Assembly (NCBI GenBank): GCA_029561145.1
Contig: JAKQJM010000094.1
Coordinates: 1-33,204 of the forward strand
Direction of reading: 5' to 3'
From: Pseudomonadota bacterium
Lineage (GTDB): Bacteria > Pseudomonadota > Gammaproteobacteria > Xanthomonadales > Rhodanobacteraceae
Length of the DNA stretch: 33,204 bases
Part shown: piece after piece, positions 8,759-16,220 of the stretch
Numbering within the stretch: position 1 is the stretch's first letter
How the letters are laid out: each line of letters starts with the position of its first letter
The notes under the pieces: model-generated
What the model saw: only the letters and a program-made list of their open reading frames with translations
Databases searched by the model: none
Told to the model about the DNA's origin: nothing
Program-made: the position numbers and the translations under genes

Positions 8759-9997
8759 ATGAAGATCTATCGGGTTGGCGGCGCCGTCCGCGACAAGCTG
8801 CTCGGCAGGACGTCCAGCGACATCGATCGCGTCGTGGTCGGCGCCACGCCAGCGCAAATGCTCGATGCAGGCTATCGCCCGGTCGGCAAGGATTTTCCTG
8901 TCTTCCTGCATCCGCGCACGAACGAGGAATATGCGCTGGCGCGCACCGAGCGCAAGACCGCGCCGGGATACCACGGCTTTGCCTTCAATGCCGATCCCTC
9001 GGTGACGCTGGAGGAGGACCTCGAACGCCGCGACCTGACCATCAACGCGATCGCCGAGGACGACGCTGGCCATCTGGTTGATCCTTACGGTGGCGCCCGC
9101 GACATCGAGGCGCGCGTGCTGCGCCATGTCTCGCCGGCCTTTGCCGAGGATCCGGTGCGCGTCCTGCGTGTCGCGCGTTTCCTCGCGCGATTCGCCTCAT
9201 ACGGCTTTTCGATCGCCGACGAGACGATGGCCCTGATGCGCGACATGGTCGGTGCGGGTGAAGTCGATCATCTCGTCGCCGAGCGGGTCTGGGCCGAGAC
9301 GCGCAAGGCCCTTGCCGAACCATCGCCGTCGGCGTTCCTGCAGGTTCTGCGGGGCTGTGGCGCGCTGCGCGTCCTGTTTCCGGAAATCGATGCGCTGTAC
9401 GGCGTGCCGCAGCGCGCCGAGTTCCATCCCGAGATCGATGCCGGCGTGCACAACGAGATGGTCGTCGACATGGCAGCGCGCCTCGCCCCCGGCGACGACC
9501 TGATCGGCTTTTGCGCGATGACGCATGATCTCGGCAAGGCGCTGACGCCCGCCCAGGAATGGCCGCGGCACATCATGCACGAGGAACGCGGCGTGGCACC
9601 GCTGCGCGCGATGGCCGAACGCCTGCGCGTTCCGGCCGAACATGCCGAGTTGGCCGTGCTCTGCTGTCGCCTGCACTTGCTGGCCCATCGCGCTTTCGAA
9701 CTGCGCCCGGAAACCCTGCTCGGCGTGATCGAGAAACTCGATGCCTTGCGCAAGCCGCAGCGACTCGAGCAGTTCATCACGGTCTGCGAAGCCGACAAGC
9801 GCGGGCGTCTTGGACTCTCCGAATCGGACTACCCGCAAGGCGATCTGTTGCGCAGCGCCTACCAGCTCGCGATCGGGATCAAGGCCTCACCCTTCGTCGA
9901 GCAGGGCCTGCAAGGACCGGCGATTGCCGACGCGATGCGCAAGGCACGCATCACCGCGATCGCGGAGTTGAAACTCGCGAAAGGACATCGGGACTGA
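8759..9997 (+). CDS. cca: CCA tRNA nucleotidyltransferase with HD domain
   Basis: This enzyme adds or repairs the 3'-CCA end of tRNAs using CTP and ATP without a nucleic acid template. The 412-residue length matches the gammaproteobacterial multifunctional form. The class II nucleotidyltransferase head is at the N-terminus ([14 protein letters not shown], then SDIDRVVVG with the catalytic acidic pair). The [12 protein letters not shown] motif and [18 protein letters not shown] follow at about residues 90-125, and the nucleotide-selecting region includes [18 protein letters not shown]-terminal HD phosphohydrolase domain ([20 protein letters not shown], then [11 protein letters not shown]) is the part linked to phosphatase and 2',3'-phosphodiesterase activities in E. 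coli. The start is preceded by a -10-like CACAAT rather than a ribosome-binding site. Very secure assignment. Confidence 0.97.
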   Translation: MKIYRVGGAVRDKLLGRTSSDIDRVVVGATPAQMLDAGYRPVGKDFPVFLHPRTNEEYALARTERKTAPGYHGFAFNADPSVTLEEDLERRDLTINAIAEDDAGHLVDPYGGARDIEARVLRHVSPAFAEDPVRVLRVARFLARFASYGFSIADETMALMRDMVGAGEVDHLVAERVWAETRKALAEPSPSAFLQVLRGCGALRVLFPEIDALYGVPQRAEFHPEIDAGVHNEMVVDMAARLAPGDDLIGFCAMTHDLGKALTPAQEWPRHIMHEERGVAPLRAMAERLRVPAEHAELAVLCCRLHLLAHRAFELRPETLLGVIEKLDALRKPQRLEQFITVCEADKRGRLGLSESDYPQGDLLRSAYQLAIGIKASPFVEQGLQGPAIADAMRKARITAIAELKLAKGHRD

Positions 9998-10011
9998 GGC
10001 CCTTCCCGCAC

Positions 10012-10029
10012 AAGCCGGCGAGCCGGCTT
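10012..10029. terminator. Hairpin after cca
   Basis: AAGCCGGC and GCCGGCTT form an 8-bp perfect inverted repeat separated by GA, 15 bases after the cca stop. It lies between convergent genes (cca on plus, amidohydrolase on minus) and could serve both directions. There is no T-run on the plus strand. Its right arm overlaps the TTCA-type repeat at 10021-10040. Confidence 0.4.
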
Positions 10030-10040
10030 CAGCGGCGATG
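10021..10040 (+). repeat. TTCA-loop repeat, copy A (degenerate)
   Basis: The 20-base unit AGCCGGCTTCAGCGGCGATG matches copy B (11466-11484) apart from one extra base and one change. The TTCA core and trailing GCGATG are kept, but the stem is imperfect, so this is the weakest member of the set. Confidence 0.45.
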
Positions 10041-10060
10041 CAAGGGCGCAGTCCGAAAGT

Positions 10061-11374
10061 CTATTGCCCCGTGTAGCCGAGGAAATCCAGGCTCGCCTGC
10101 AGCATCGCCTCGGTCGCCGTGCGCAGCGCGCCCTCATCGACGAAGAAGCGCGGCGAATGGTTGTAGGCGGCGGTCTGGGTATCCACGCCCTGCGGCGTGC
10201 CGCCGACGAAGAAGTACACGCTCGGCGCCGGCGCACCAATGCCGAGATGCGGGAAATCCTCGGATGCGGTCCAGCGCTGCGCTTCGAGCACCGCGTCGTC
10301 ACCGAGCACCTTTTTCATGCTCGCGGTGACCCGCGCGGTCAGCGCCGGATCGTTGTAGTTGACCGGGTTGCTGCCGGGCACCACCGGAACCTGCATGTCG
10401 ATCGTGGCGCCATGGGCGGCAGCCACGTGCTCGGCGAGATTGCGCAGTTCCGCCAGCGCCTGGTCACGCATGCCGGCGTCGAACGTGCGGATGGTGCCTT
10501 GCAGGGATGCGGTATCCGGCACGATGTTGAAACGCTGGCCGCCGTCGAAGATGCCGAAAGTCAGCACCGCCGGCTCCTTGTTGAGATCGAGCCGGCGACT
10601 GACGATGGATTGCGCGGACATGACGATATCCGCCGCCGCCACGATCGGATCGATGCCGCGCCAGGGTGTCGCGCCGTGGGTCTGGCGACCGTGCACGACC
10701 ATGCGGAACGTATCCGAACTCGCCATGATGCCGCCCGGCCGCACCGCCACCGTGCCGACCGGGTAGGCCGCCGTGACATGCATGCCGAAGATCGCATCGG
10801 GCTTGAAGTCCTTGAAGAGGCCTTCCTTGACCATCAGTTCGGCACCGCCCTCCTCGCCGGGAGGCGCGCCTTCCTCGGCCGGCTGGAAGATCATCATCAC
10901 CGAGCCGGCCAGATCCTTGCGCTGTGCGGCGAGCGCGCTGGCCACTCCAAGCGTGGTTGCCATGTGCACGTCGTGACCACAGGCATGCATGACGCCGACC
11001 TGCTTGCCGAGATACTCACCCCTGGCCCTGGACGCGAACGGCAGATCGACCTCCTCGGTCACCGGCAGCGCGTCGATGTCGGCGCGTATCGCCAGTTTCG
11101 GTCCCGGCTTGCCGCCCTTGAGCACGCCGACGACGCCGGTATGGGCGATGCCGGTATGCACTTCATAACCGAGCTTCTTCAGTTCGGCGGCGATGCGTTT
11201 GGCCGTTCGCGTCTCGCGATTGCTCAACTCGGGATGTTCGTGCAGATCGCGGCGCACGGCGGTGATGTGGGCGAGGCGCGCATCCACCATCGACTCGACC
11301 GAGGTTTCGGCCGCGAACGTGGCCGGTGTCGCGAAGCAGAGGCAAAGCGCGGTAGCGAGCAGGTTGCGGCGCAT
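10061..11374 (-). CDS. Secreted M20 family amidohydrolase (hippurate hydrolase-like)
   Basis: The 437-residue exported metallopeptidase-fold amidohydrolase probably removes acyl groups from N-acyl amino acids or related amides. The first 22 residues are a signal peptide (LLATALCLCFATPATFAA). The M20D metal-site motifs are present: MHACGHDVHMAT (Cys/His ligands, near residue 124) and FQPAEEGAPPGEEGG (general-base glutamate pair). A lid/dimerisation domain (GRQTHGATPWRGIDPI) and the C-terminal ASEDFPHLG complete the family pattern. GGGAG lies six bases before the ATG. A signal peptide is unusual compared with the cytoplasmic members but is seen in gammaproteobacterial homologues. The true substrate cannot be read from sequence. 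It lies downstream of zapE on the same strand, 98 bases away. Confidence 0.92.
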   Translation of the reverse strand: MRRNLLATALCLCFATPATFAAETSVESMVDARLAHITAVRRDLHEHPELSNRETRTAKRIAAELKKLGYEVHTGIAHTGVVGVLKGGKPGPKLAIRADIDALPVTEEVDLPFASRARGEYLGKQVGVMHACGHDVHMATTLGVASALAAQRKDLAGSVMMIFQPAEEGAPPGEEGGAELMVKEGLFKDFKPDAIFGMHVTAAYPVGTVAVRPGGIMASSDTFRMVVHGRQTHGATPWRGIDPIVAAADIVMSAQSIVSRRLDLNKEPAVLTFGIFDGGQRFNIVPDTASLQGTIRTFDAGMRDQALAELRNLAEHVAAAHGATIDMQVPVVPGSNPVNYNDPALTARVTASMKKVLGDDAVLEAQRWTASEDFPHLGIGAPAPSVYFFVGGTPQGVDTQTAAYNHSPRFFVDEGALRTATEAMLQASLDFLGYTGQ

Positions 11375-11465
11375 GGTGATCTCCCGGATTCAACACGCAG
11401 TCGAACTCAATCGCGCGCAGGATGCAACAGGGCGAGGCCCACGAGACTGTCGCCGGGGTGCAAGC

Positions 11466-11484
11466 AGCGGCTTCAGCCGCGATG
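11466..11484 (+). repeat. TTCA-loop hairpin repeat, copy B, overlapping the zapE stop
   Basis: AGCGGCTTCAGCCGCGATG carries a perfect 5-bp stem (GCGGC/GCCGC) with a TTCA loop. The zapE stop codon (TGA, read on minus) is formed by bases 11473-11475 inside the loop, so the last residues of ZapE are encoded by the repeat. Confidence 0.6.
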
Positions 11485-12570
11485 TTCGCGACCGAGATAG
11501 TCCTCGCTCTGCATTTCGATCAGGCGCGATTCGGTGCGTGCGAAAACCGCGCGATGGCGATGACCGTCGTAGAGATCGATGATCGGCACGGCCGCCGAGA
11601 GCACGAGTTTTACCGCGTGATCATACAATTCGTCGACGAGTTCGACGAAGCGTTGCGCCGCGTCTTCGGTCTGCGGCGTGAATTCGGGCACGCCCGAAAT
11701 CAGCACGGTATGGTACGAACGGGCAAGGAAGATGTAGTCGGCGACACCGCGCGGACCTTCGCAGATCGCATCGAAGTCGAACCAGATCGCGCCATCGCCC
11801 GCGCGCATCACGCGGACCGGACGCTCGTTGATCGAAAGACTGAAATCGGAACGCTCGCGCCCGCGCGCGACTCGCCGGAAGATCGCCAGCATCGCGCGCT
11901 CGGCGCGCGCGTCGGGCGGAGTCAGATAGACCGGCGCCTGTTTGAGCGCGCGCAGGCGCCAGTCGGTCGGCGAAACCAGTTCGGCGATCTCGCAATGCGC
12001 TTCGAGCAAGCCGATCGCAGGCAGGAACCGTTCACGCTGCAGGCCATTCCTGTACAGGTCCACTGGCGCGGTGTTCGAGGTCGTCACCAGCGTCACGCCG
12101 CGCGCGAACAAGGCCTTGAGCAGGTTGCCGAGGATCATCGCATCGCCGATATCGAGCACGAAGAACTCGTCGAGACAAAGCACGCGCGCCTTCGCGGCGA
12201 TGCGCTCGGCGACCGTGACCAATGGGTCGCTGCGTCCACCCAGCGTGCGCAGTTCGGCATGGATGTCCTGCATGAAGCGATGGAAGTGCACGCGCATCTT
12301 CTCCTCGATCGGCAACGACTCGAAGAACAGGTCCATCAGGAAGGTCTTGCCACGACCAACGCTGCCCCACAGGTAGAGGCCCTGCGGTGCCTCGCGCGGC
12401 TGTCCGCGCACGCGCTGCCACAGGCTCGGTCGAGCGCTGCCGGCCTGCAGCGCATCGAAAATGCGATCGAATGCAGCCAGCGCGGTTTGCTGGGCCGGGT
12501 CGGCCTGCCAGCTCCCGTCGGCCACGCCTTGCGCGTAGCGCGCGCCAGGACGCAACGCCGCGGAGGTCAT
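11473..12570 (-). CDS. zapE: Cell division protein ZapE (AFG1-like ATPase)
   Basis: The 365-residue AFG1-family P-loop ATPase is known in E. coli to associate with the division machinery and alter Z-ring stability under stress or low oxygen. Walker A is LWGSVGRGKTFLMD at about residue 70, and Walker B is VLCLDEFFVLDIGDA with a sensor-like TLVTTSNTAP after it. The family signature around HFHRFMQDIHAEL is present. The ATG at 12570 overlaps the stop of the upstream hydrolase gene (ATGA), which fixes the start and implies translational coupling. The final residues (REHRG) lie in a palindromic repeat, so the extreme C-terminus may be recently altered. Family assignment is strong. Confidence 0.95.
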   Translation of the reverse strand: MTSAALRPGARYAQGVADGSWQADPAQQTALAAFDRIFDALQAGSARPSLWQRVRGQPREAPQGLYLWGSVGRGKTFLMDLFFESLPIEEKMRVHFHRFMQDIHAELRTLGGRSDPLVTVAERIAAKARVLCLDEFFVLDIGDAMILGNLLKALFARGVTLVTTSNTAPVDLYRNGLQRERFLPAIGLLEAHCEIAELVSPTDWRLRALKQAPVYLTPPDARAERAMLAIFRRVARGRERSDFSLSINERPVRVMRAGDGAIWFDFDAICEGPRGVADYIFLARSYHTVLISGVPEFTPQTEDAAQRFVELVDELYDHAVKLVLSAAVPIIDLYDGHRHRAVFARTESRLIEMQSEDYLGREHRG

Positions 12571-13262
12571 GCGGGATCGTTCGACTTCGGCAGATGCATG
12601 CGCATGCCGTTCTTGATCGCGCCGCGCAGATCCATCAGGCGCCGATGAAAGAAGTGGCTGGTTTCCGGCATGCGTACCAGCTGTGGCGGTGCCGCGAGTT
12701 TCCCGACCCATTCGAAGACGCCTTCGGGGTCGACCACTTCATCCTCCTCGCCCTGGACGACCAGCCACGGACAGTCCGGCAGATCGATCGCAGCGAAGTC
12801 CCAGCGACCGACCGGCGGAGCGATCGTGATCAAGGCAGCCGCATCGAGTCGTTTTGCGTTGCGCAGCGCGACGTAGCTGCCAAACGAGAATCCTGCCAAC
12901 CAGAGTGCAGCGCCCGGGCGGACCGCGCGTGCCCATTCGACGACAGCGGCAAGGTCCTCGCTTTCACCGTCGCCTTCGTCGAAGCTGCCCTCGGATTTTC
13001 CGATGCCGCGAAAGTTGAAGCGCACGGTATCGAGGCCGAGTTCGCGCAGTGATCGCTCGATGATCGTCACCACCTTGTTGTGCATGGTGCCGCCGTGCAG
13101 GGGATGCGGATGGCAGATCACCGCGATACCGGCGTTCGCGTCCGCGCCACTGTCTGCCGGCTCCGTGGCCGCTTCGATGGCACCTGCCGGCCCCTGCAGC
13201 AGGAAGCTTGCCGACTCCGCCGGAAATGCCTGCGGTGCGGACTTGTCTGGAATCTTGCTCAT
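12567..13262 (-). CDS. Alpha/beta hydrolase
   Basis: The 231-residue cytoplasmic serine hydrolase resembles the dienelactone-hydrolase/YcjY-like group. Visible features are VICHPHPLHGGTMHNKVV near residue 45, FNFRGIGKSEGSFDEGDGE (oxyanion loop), nucleophile elbow LAGFSFGSYVAL, acid region VVQGEEDEVVDPEGVF and catalytic histidine in PETSHFFHRRL. It is upstream of and coupled to zapE through an ATGA overlap. The start at 13262 is chosen because TATCAT (13270-13275) would be a -10 element seven bases upstream, giving a leaderless message. An alternative ATG at 13271 has AAGG upstream and would add three residues. It is divergent from acpH with only 44 bases between. Substrate unknown. Confidence 0.88.
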   Translation of the reverse strand: MSKIPDKSAPQAFPAESASFLLQGPAGAIEAATEPADSGADANAGIAVICHPHPLHGGTMHNKVVTIIERSLRELGLDTVRFNFRGIGKSEGSFDEGDGESEDLAAVVEWARAVRPGAALWLAGFSFGSYVALRNAKRLDAAALITIAPPVGRWDFAAIDLPDCPWLVVQGEEDEVVDPEGVFEWVGKLAAPPQLVRMPETSHFFHRRLMDLRGAIKNGMRMHLPKSNDPA

Positions 13263-13269
13263 GGCGACC

Positions 13270-13275
13270 ATGATA
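13270..13275 (-). promoter_or_regulatory. Putative -10 hexamer TATCAT before the alpha/beta hydrolase start
   Basis: On the minus strand TATCAT is followed by seven bases and then the ATG at 13262. The same layout precedes slt, cca and the ECF sigma gene. The element overlaps the alternative ATG at 13271, which argues for the shorter protein. Inference only. Confidence 0.4.
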
Positions 13276-13306
13276 CCTTGAAGGTTGTCCAGCGCCTTTT
13301 GCCACG

Positions 13307-13897
13307 ATGAACCACCTCGCCCACGCGCTGCTTTCCGGCCCCGACGACGCGTTTCGGATCGGCGGCATGATGGGCGACTTCGTGCGCGGCGCAATCGACC
13401 CGGCACTTCCGCCCGGCATACAGCAGGGAATCGCGTTGCATCGCGCGATCGATTCGTTCACGGACAACCACGACGACATCCGCGCCGCACGTGCCGCGTT
13501 CGATCCGCCATTCCGACGCTACGCCGGCATCTTCATCGATATCTGGTTCGATCATTTGCTGGCCCGCAATTTCACGCTCTGGTCCGAAATGCCGCTGCAA
13601 CGATTCAGCGACGACATCGTGCTCCTGCTGCAGGACCACGATGCCTTGCTGCCCGATTCACTGCGCCGTTTCCGTCGCTATCTGCATGCGCACGATCTGC
13701 CGGCGGCGTACGCGGATCGCGGCATGATAGGCGAGGTCCTGCGCGGCGTCGGTTCGCGGCTCAGGCGGGACAATCCACTCGCGCAGGGCCTGCCCGAACT
13801 CGAACGCCTCGAGCCCGTGCTCATGGCCAGCTTCGGGCGTTTTTTTCCGCAGCTGGTTGGCTACGCATCGACGTGGCGCACATCGAATCTGCGCTGA
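13307..13897 (+). CDS. acpH: Acyl carrier protein phosphodiesterase (AcpH/DUF479)
   Basis: This enzyme removes the 4'-phosphopantetheine arm from holo-ACP. The 196-residue length matches E. coli AcpH (about 193). The hallmark N-terminus MNHLAHALLSGPDDAFRIGG, MMGDFVRG and GIALHRAIDSFTDNHDD carry the His/Asp residues expected for the HD-like metal site. SRLRRDNPLAQGLPELERLE is typical of the C-terminal helices. The gene is divergent from the alpha/beta hydrolase and its ATG is far too close to that gene for a long leader. Assignment is by family motifs; activity is not demonstrated here. Confidence 0.93.
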   Translation: MNHLAHALLSGPDDAFRIGGMMGDFVRGAIDPALPPGIQQGIALHRAIDSFTDNHDDIRAARAAFDPPFRRYAGIFIDIWFDHLLARNFTLWSEMPLQRFSDDIVLLLQDHDALLPDSLRRFRRYLHAHDLPAAYADRGMIGEVLRGVGSRLRRDNPLAQGLPELERLEPVLMASFGRFFPQLVGYASTWRTSNLR

Positions 13898-13950
13898 GCA
13901 TCGCGAAACGCAGTGGCCTGCGCTCGACCGCTGCAGCGGCTTCGTATCCG

Positions 13951-13967
13951 ATCGGCGTTGCGCCGAT
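13951..13967. terminator. Hairpin between acpH and glnA
   Basis: ATCGGCG and CGCCGAT pair perfectly over 7 bp around TTG. It lies 54 bases after the acpH stop between convergent genes. There is no U-run, so termination activity is uncertain. Confidence 0.35.
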
Positions 13968-13977
13968 GCCAGACAGC

Positions 13978-13996
13978 CATCGCCCGTGAACGGGCT
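13978..13996 (-). repeat. TTCA-loop hairpin repeat, copy D
   Basis: Read on the minus strand it is AGCCCGTTCACGGGCGATG, with a perfect 5-bp stem GCCCG/CGGGC around TTCA. The stem bases differ from copies B and C but still pair. Confidence 0.6.
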
Positions 13997-14024
13997 CCTG
14001 GCGGACACGACAAGCCGCCGTGTT

Positions 14025-14043
14025 AGCGCCTTCAGGCGCAATG
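14025..14043 (+). repeat. TTCA-loop hairpin repeat, copy C
   Basis: AGCGCCTTCAGGCGCAATG has a perfect 5-bp stem GCGCC/GGCGC around TTCA. It lies 29 bases from copy D in the opposite orientation. Confidence 0.6.
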
Positions 14044-14218
14044 CTTTCGGCAGCCGGAGGTCAAAGTGCGTCGACACCGGTCACCGTGGTGCCGGAGACC
14101 CCGGCTTGCGCCAGGGCTTCGCGGACTTCATCGCGCTCGAACGGCCGAGCGATGGCAGCGATCGGTTCGATGGCGACTCCGAGGCCGGATCGATCCGCTG
14201 CCACGTCCCGGCTCTTGA

Positions 14219-15628
14219 TCAGATCGAGTAGTACATCTGGTATTCCAGCGGATGGGTGGCCGCGCGGAAGCGCGTGACCTCGGCCATCTTCAGTTCGATG
14301 TAGCCATCGATGAAATCGTCCGAGAACACGCCGTCGGCCTTGAGGAAATCCCTGTCCTTGTCGAGCGCAGCCAGCGCCTGGTCGAGGCTCGAACATACCT
14401 GCGGAATGTTCTTTTCCTCTTCGGGAGGAAGGTCGTAGAGATCCTTGTCCGAGGGCGCGCCGGGATCGATCCGGTTGAGGATACCGTCGATGCCCGCCAT
14501 CAGCAGCGCCGAGAAAGCGAGGTAGCCCGAGTTCATCGGATCCGGGAAACGGATCTCGATGCGACGCGCCTTCGGGTTCGTCACGAACGGAATGCGGCAG
14601 CTGGCCGAGCGGTTGCGCGCCGAATAGGCCAGCATGACCGGAGCCTCGAATCCCGGCACGAGGCGCTTGTAGCTGTTCGTCGTCGAATTGGTGAACGCGT
14701 TGATCGCGCGTGCATGCTTGAAGATGCCGCCGATGTACCAGAGCGCGGTTTGCGACAAGCCCGCGTAGAGATCGCCGGCGAACAGGTTGACGCCGCCCTT
14801 GGACAGCGACTGGTGCACGTGCATGCCCGAACCGTTGTCGCCAACCAGCGGCTTCGGCATGAAGGTCGCGGTCTTGCCGTTGCGATGGGCGACGTTCTTG
14901 ACCACGTACTTGAGCGCCAGCAGCTCATCGGCCTTCTTGACCAGCGAATTGAACTGCACGCCGATCTCGCACTGGCCGGCGTTGGCGACTTCGTGATGAT
15001 GCACTTCAACGGTCTGGCCGAGCGCACCCAGCACGTTGCACATTTCCGCGCGCAGATCCTGCAGGGAATCGACCGGCGGCACCGGGAAATAGCCGCCCTT
15101 GACGACCGGGCGATGTCCGCTGTTGCCTTCTTCGTAGCGCTTCGACGAAGACCACGCGGCTTCCCCGGATTCGACCTCGAAGAACACCTTGCCCATGTCA
15201 TTCTGCCAGCGCACCGAATCGAACACGAAGAACTCGGGCTCGGGACCGAAGAAAGCCGTATCGGCAATGCCCGTGGATTTCAGGTAGGCCTCGGCGCGCC
15301 GTGCCAGCGAACGCGGATCGCGCGAATAGGCCTGCATCGTGTTCGGCTCAAGCACATCGCAGTAGAGGATCACGGTCGGATCGGCGAAAAACGGATCGAC
15401 CAGCGCGGTGTCCGGATCGGGCATCAGGACCATGTCCGATTCGTTGATCCCCTTCCAGCCCGAGATCGACGAGCCATCGAACATCTTGCCGTCCTCGAAA
15501 GTCGACTCGTTGATCGAAGCGGCCGGAAAGGTGATGTGCTGCTGGACGCCGCACAGGTCGGTGAAACGGAAATCGACGTAGGTGATGTTCCGATCCTTGA
15601 TCAGCTTGAGCACATTTGCAGCGGACAT
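14219..15628 (-). CDS. glnA: Glutamine synthetase, type I
   Basis: This enzyme makes glutamine from glutamate, ammonia and ATP and is central to nitrogen assimilation. At 469 residues it has the normal GSI length. Visible motifs are [20 protein letters not shown] at the N-terminus, [30 protein letters not shown] (metal site), [28 protein letters not shown] and NRSASCRIP. Tyr398 in [11 protein letters not shown] matches the adenylylation site, indicating the GlnE-regulated GSI-beta type. The ATG at 15628 follows GAGG; an upstream in-frame extension would cross the sigma-54 promoter and is rejected. Transcription is probably sigma-54/NtrC dependent (see upstream sites). No glnK, amtB or ntrBC is adjacent. 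Confidence 0.98.
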   Translation of the reverse strand: MSAANVLKLIKDRNITYVDFRFTDLCGVQQHITFPAASINESTFEDGKMFDGSSISGWKGINESDMVLMPDPDTALVDPFFADPTVILYCDVLEPNTMQAYSRDPRSLARRAEAYLKSTGIADTAFFGPEPEFFVFDSVRWQNDMGKVFFEVESGEAAWSSSKRYEEGNSGHRPVVKGGYFPVPPVDSLQDLRAEMCNVLGALGQTVEVHHHEVANAGQCEIGVQFNSLVKKADELLALKYVVKNVAHRNGKTATFMPKPLVGDNGSGMHVHQSLSKGGVNLFAGDLYAGLSQTALWYIGGIFKHARAINAFTNSTTNSYKRLVPGFEAPVMLAYSARNRSASCRIPFVTNPKARRIEIRFPDPMNSGYLAFSALLMAGIDGILNRIDPGAPSDKDLYDLPPEEEKNIPQVCSSLDQALAALDKDRDFLKADGVFSDDFIDGYIELKMAEVTRFRAATHPLEYQMYYSI

Positions 15629-15663
15629 GGAAACCTCGGCTAGAGTGATTGTGGCTGACTCAC

Positions 15664-15679
15664 TGCAACCCTCATGCCA
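15664..15679 (-). promoter_or_regulatory. Sigma-54 (-24/-12) promoter of glnA
   Basis: On the minus strand TGGCATGAGGGTTGCA fits the consensus TGGCAYR-N4-TTGCW at every defined position, with correct GG-to-GC spacing. The GC of the -12 element is at 15665-15666, predicting a start near 15653 and a leader of about 25 bases ahead of the glnA ATG. Confidence 0.85.
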
Positions 15680-15751
15680 GATCTGCTGCGTCGCAAAACA
15701 CATGTAAATTCAACGAATTATGCGATATTCGCAGTCAGCATCCTTGCGCTC

Positions 15752-15770
15752 ATGCACCTTCTAGGTGCAT
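15752..15770. promoter_or_regulatory. NtrC-type enhancer site 1
   Basis: ATGCACC-TTCTA-GGTGCAT is a perfect inverted repeat matching the NtrC core TGCACC-N5-GGTGCA. Its centre is 108 bases upstream of the predicted sigma-54 start, the same position as a main NtrC site of E. coli glnAp2. Confidence 0.8.
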
Positions 15771-15783
15771 TTTTCCGTTACGT

Positions 15784-15800
15784 TTCACCAAGTTGGCTCC
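15784..15800. promoter_or_regulatory. Possible second, weaker NtrC site
   Basis: TTCACC-AAGTT-GGCTCC retains 8 of 12 NtrC consensus positions. Its centre is 31 bases (about three helical turns) beyond site 1, near -139, matching the paired-site spacing known at E. coli glnA. Confidence 0.45.
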
Positions 15801-15941
15801 ATGAAGGAACACGCAAACCGTGCCATCTTGAAAGCGATGCAGCGCTGTGGCGATCAGCGGCAAAAGCAGGCGTTGCCTTTCTGGCAACTTCAATGCACAG
15901 GTGGCTTGGCAGCGCGCGCGGTGCCGAGGTCGACGCGGGAT

Positions 15942-16220
15942 TCAGATCGACGTTCTGTTCACCGTGGCCAGGCGATTGGCCTGAATGACTGCCGCACGAA
16001 GCGAGCACGTGTTTTCACTGGTGTGGCAAACGCCATCGGCGATGTTGTCGTCGATCAGGTCGGCGGCGGTCGTGACACGGTAAATGATCGTCGTCGGTGG
16101 GTTTTGCGCGATGGTGCTTGCGGATATCAGAAGGGACCCGATCCCCATGACAACCGCGATTGTCCTGCCACGGACGCGGATGCGGTTCGTGGCTGCACCG
16201 CAAATCCGGGCGCGGATCAT
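15942..16220 (-). pseudogene. Truncated CSLREA-type secreted beta-helix protein (N-terminal fragment)
   Basis: The 92-residue reading frame starts with a signal peptide (hydrophobic core TIAVVMGIGSLLISAST, cleavage near IAQ). It continues into IIYRVTTAADLIDDNIADGV and CHTSENTCSLRAAVIQANRL, the recognisable CSLREA-type N-terminus of long right-handed beta-helix proteins. It then stops after NRTSI, where several hundred residues of beta-helix would be expected. No continuation was found in other frames toward glnA; the +1 frame runs on for some 60 residues without beta-helix character. Its ATG overlaps the stop of the upstream beta-helix gene (ATGA). Most likely a decayed gene; a short secreted protein cannot be excluded. 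Confidence 0.65.

Larger units (their letters stand above)
13898..14218. other. Convergent intergenic region with a cluster of hairpins
   Basis: This 321-bp stretch between the 3' ends of acpH and glnA has no credible gene. It contains a 7-bp hairpin (ATCGGCG-TTG-CGCCGAT, 13951-13967) and two TTCA-loop repeats in opposite orientations (13978-13996 and 14025-14043). It probably ends transcription from both sides and resembles a small BIME-like repeat cluster. Confidence 0.55.

Noticed and set aside
10064-12648. Long plus-strand frames antisense to the amidohydrolase and zapE
   Set aside because: Their His/Arg-rich products have no recognisable motifs, while the opposite strand has complete catalytic motif sets.
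14252-15643. 463-codon plus-strand frame antisense to glnA
   Set aside because: glnA is unmistakable on the minus strand; the antisense product is an artefact of codon bias.
15629-15703. N-terminal extension of glnA to an ATG at 15703
   Set aside because: It spans the sigma-54 promoter and adds residues absent from GSI proteins; ATG 15628 has a GAGG site and gives the normal length.
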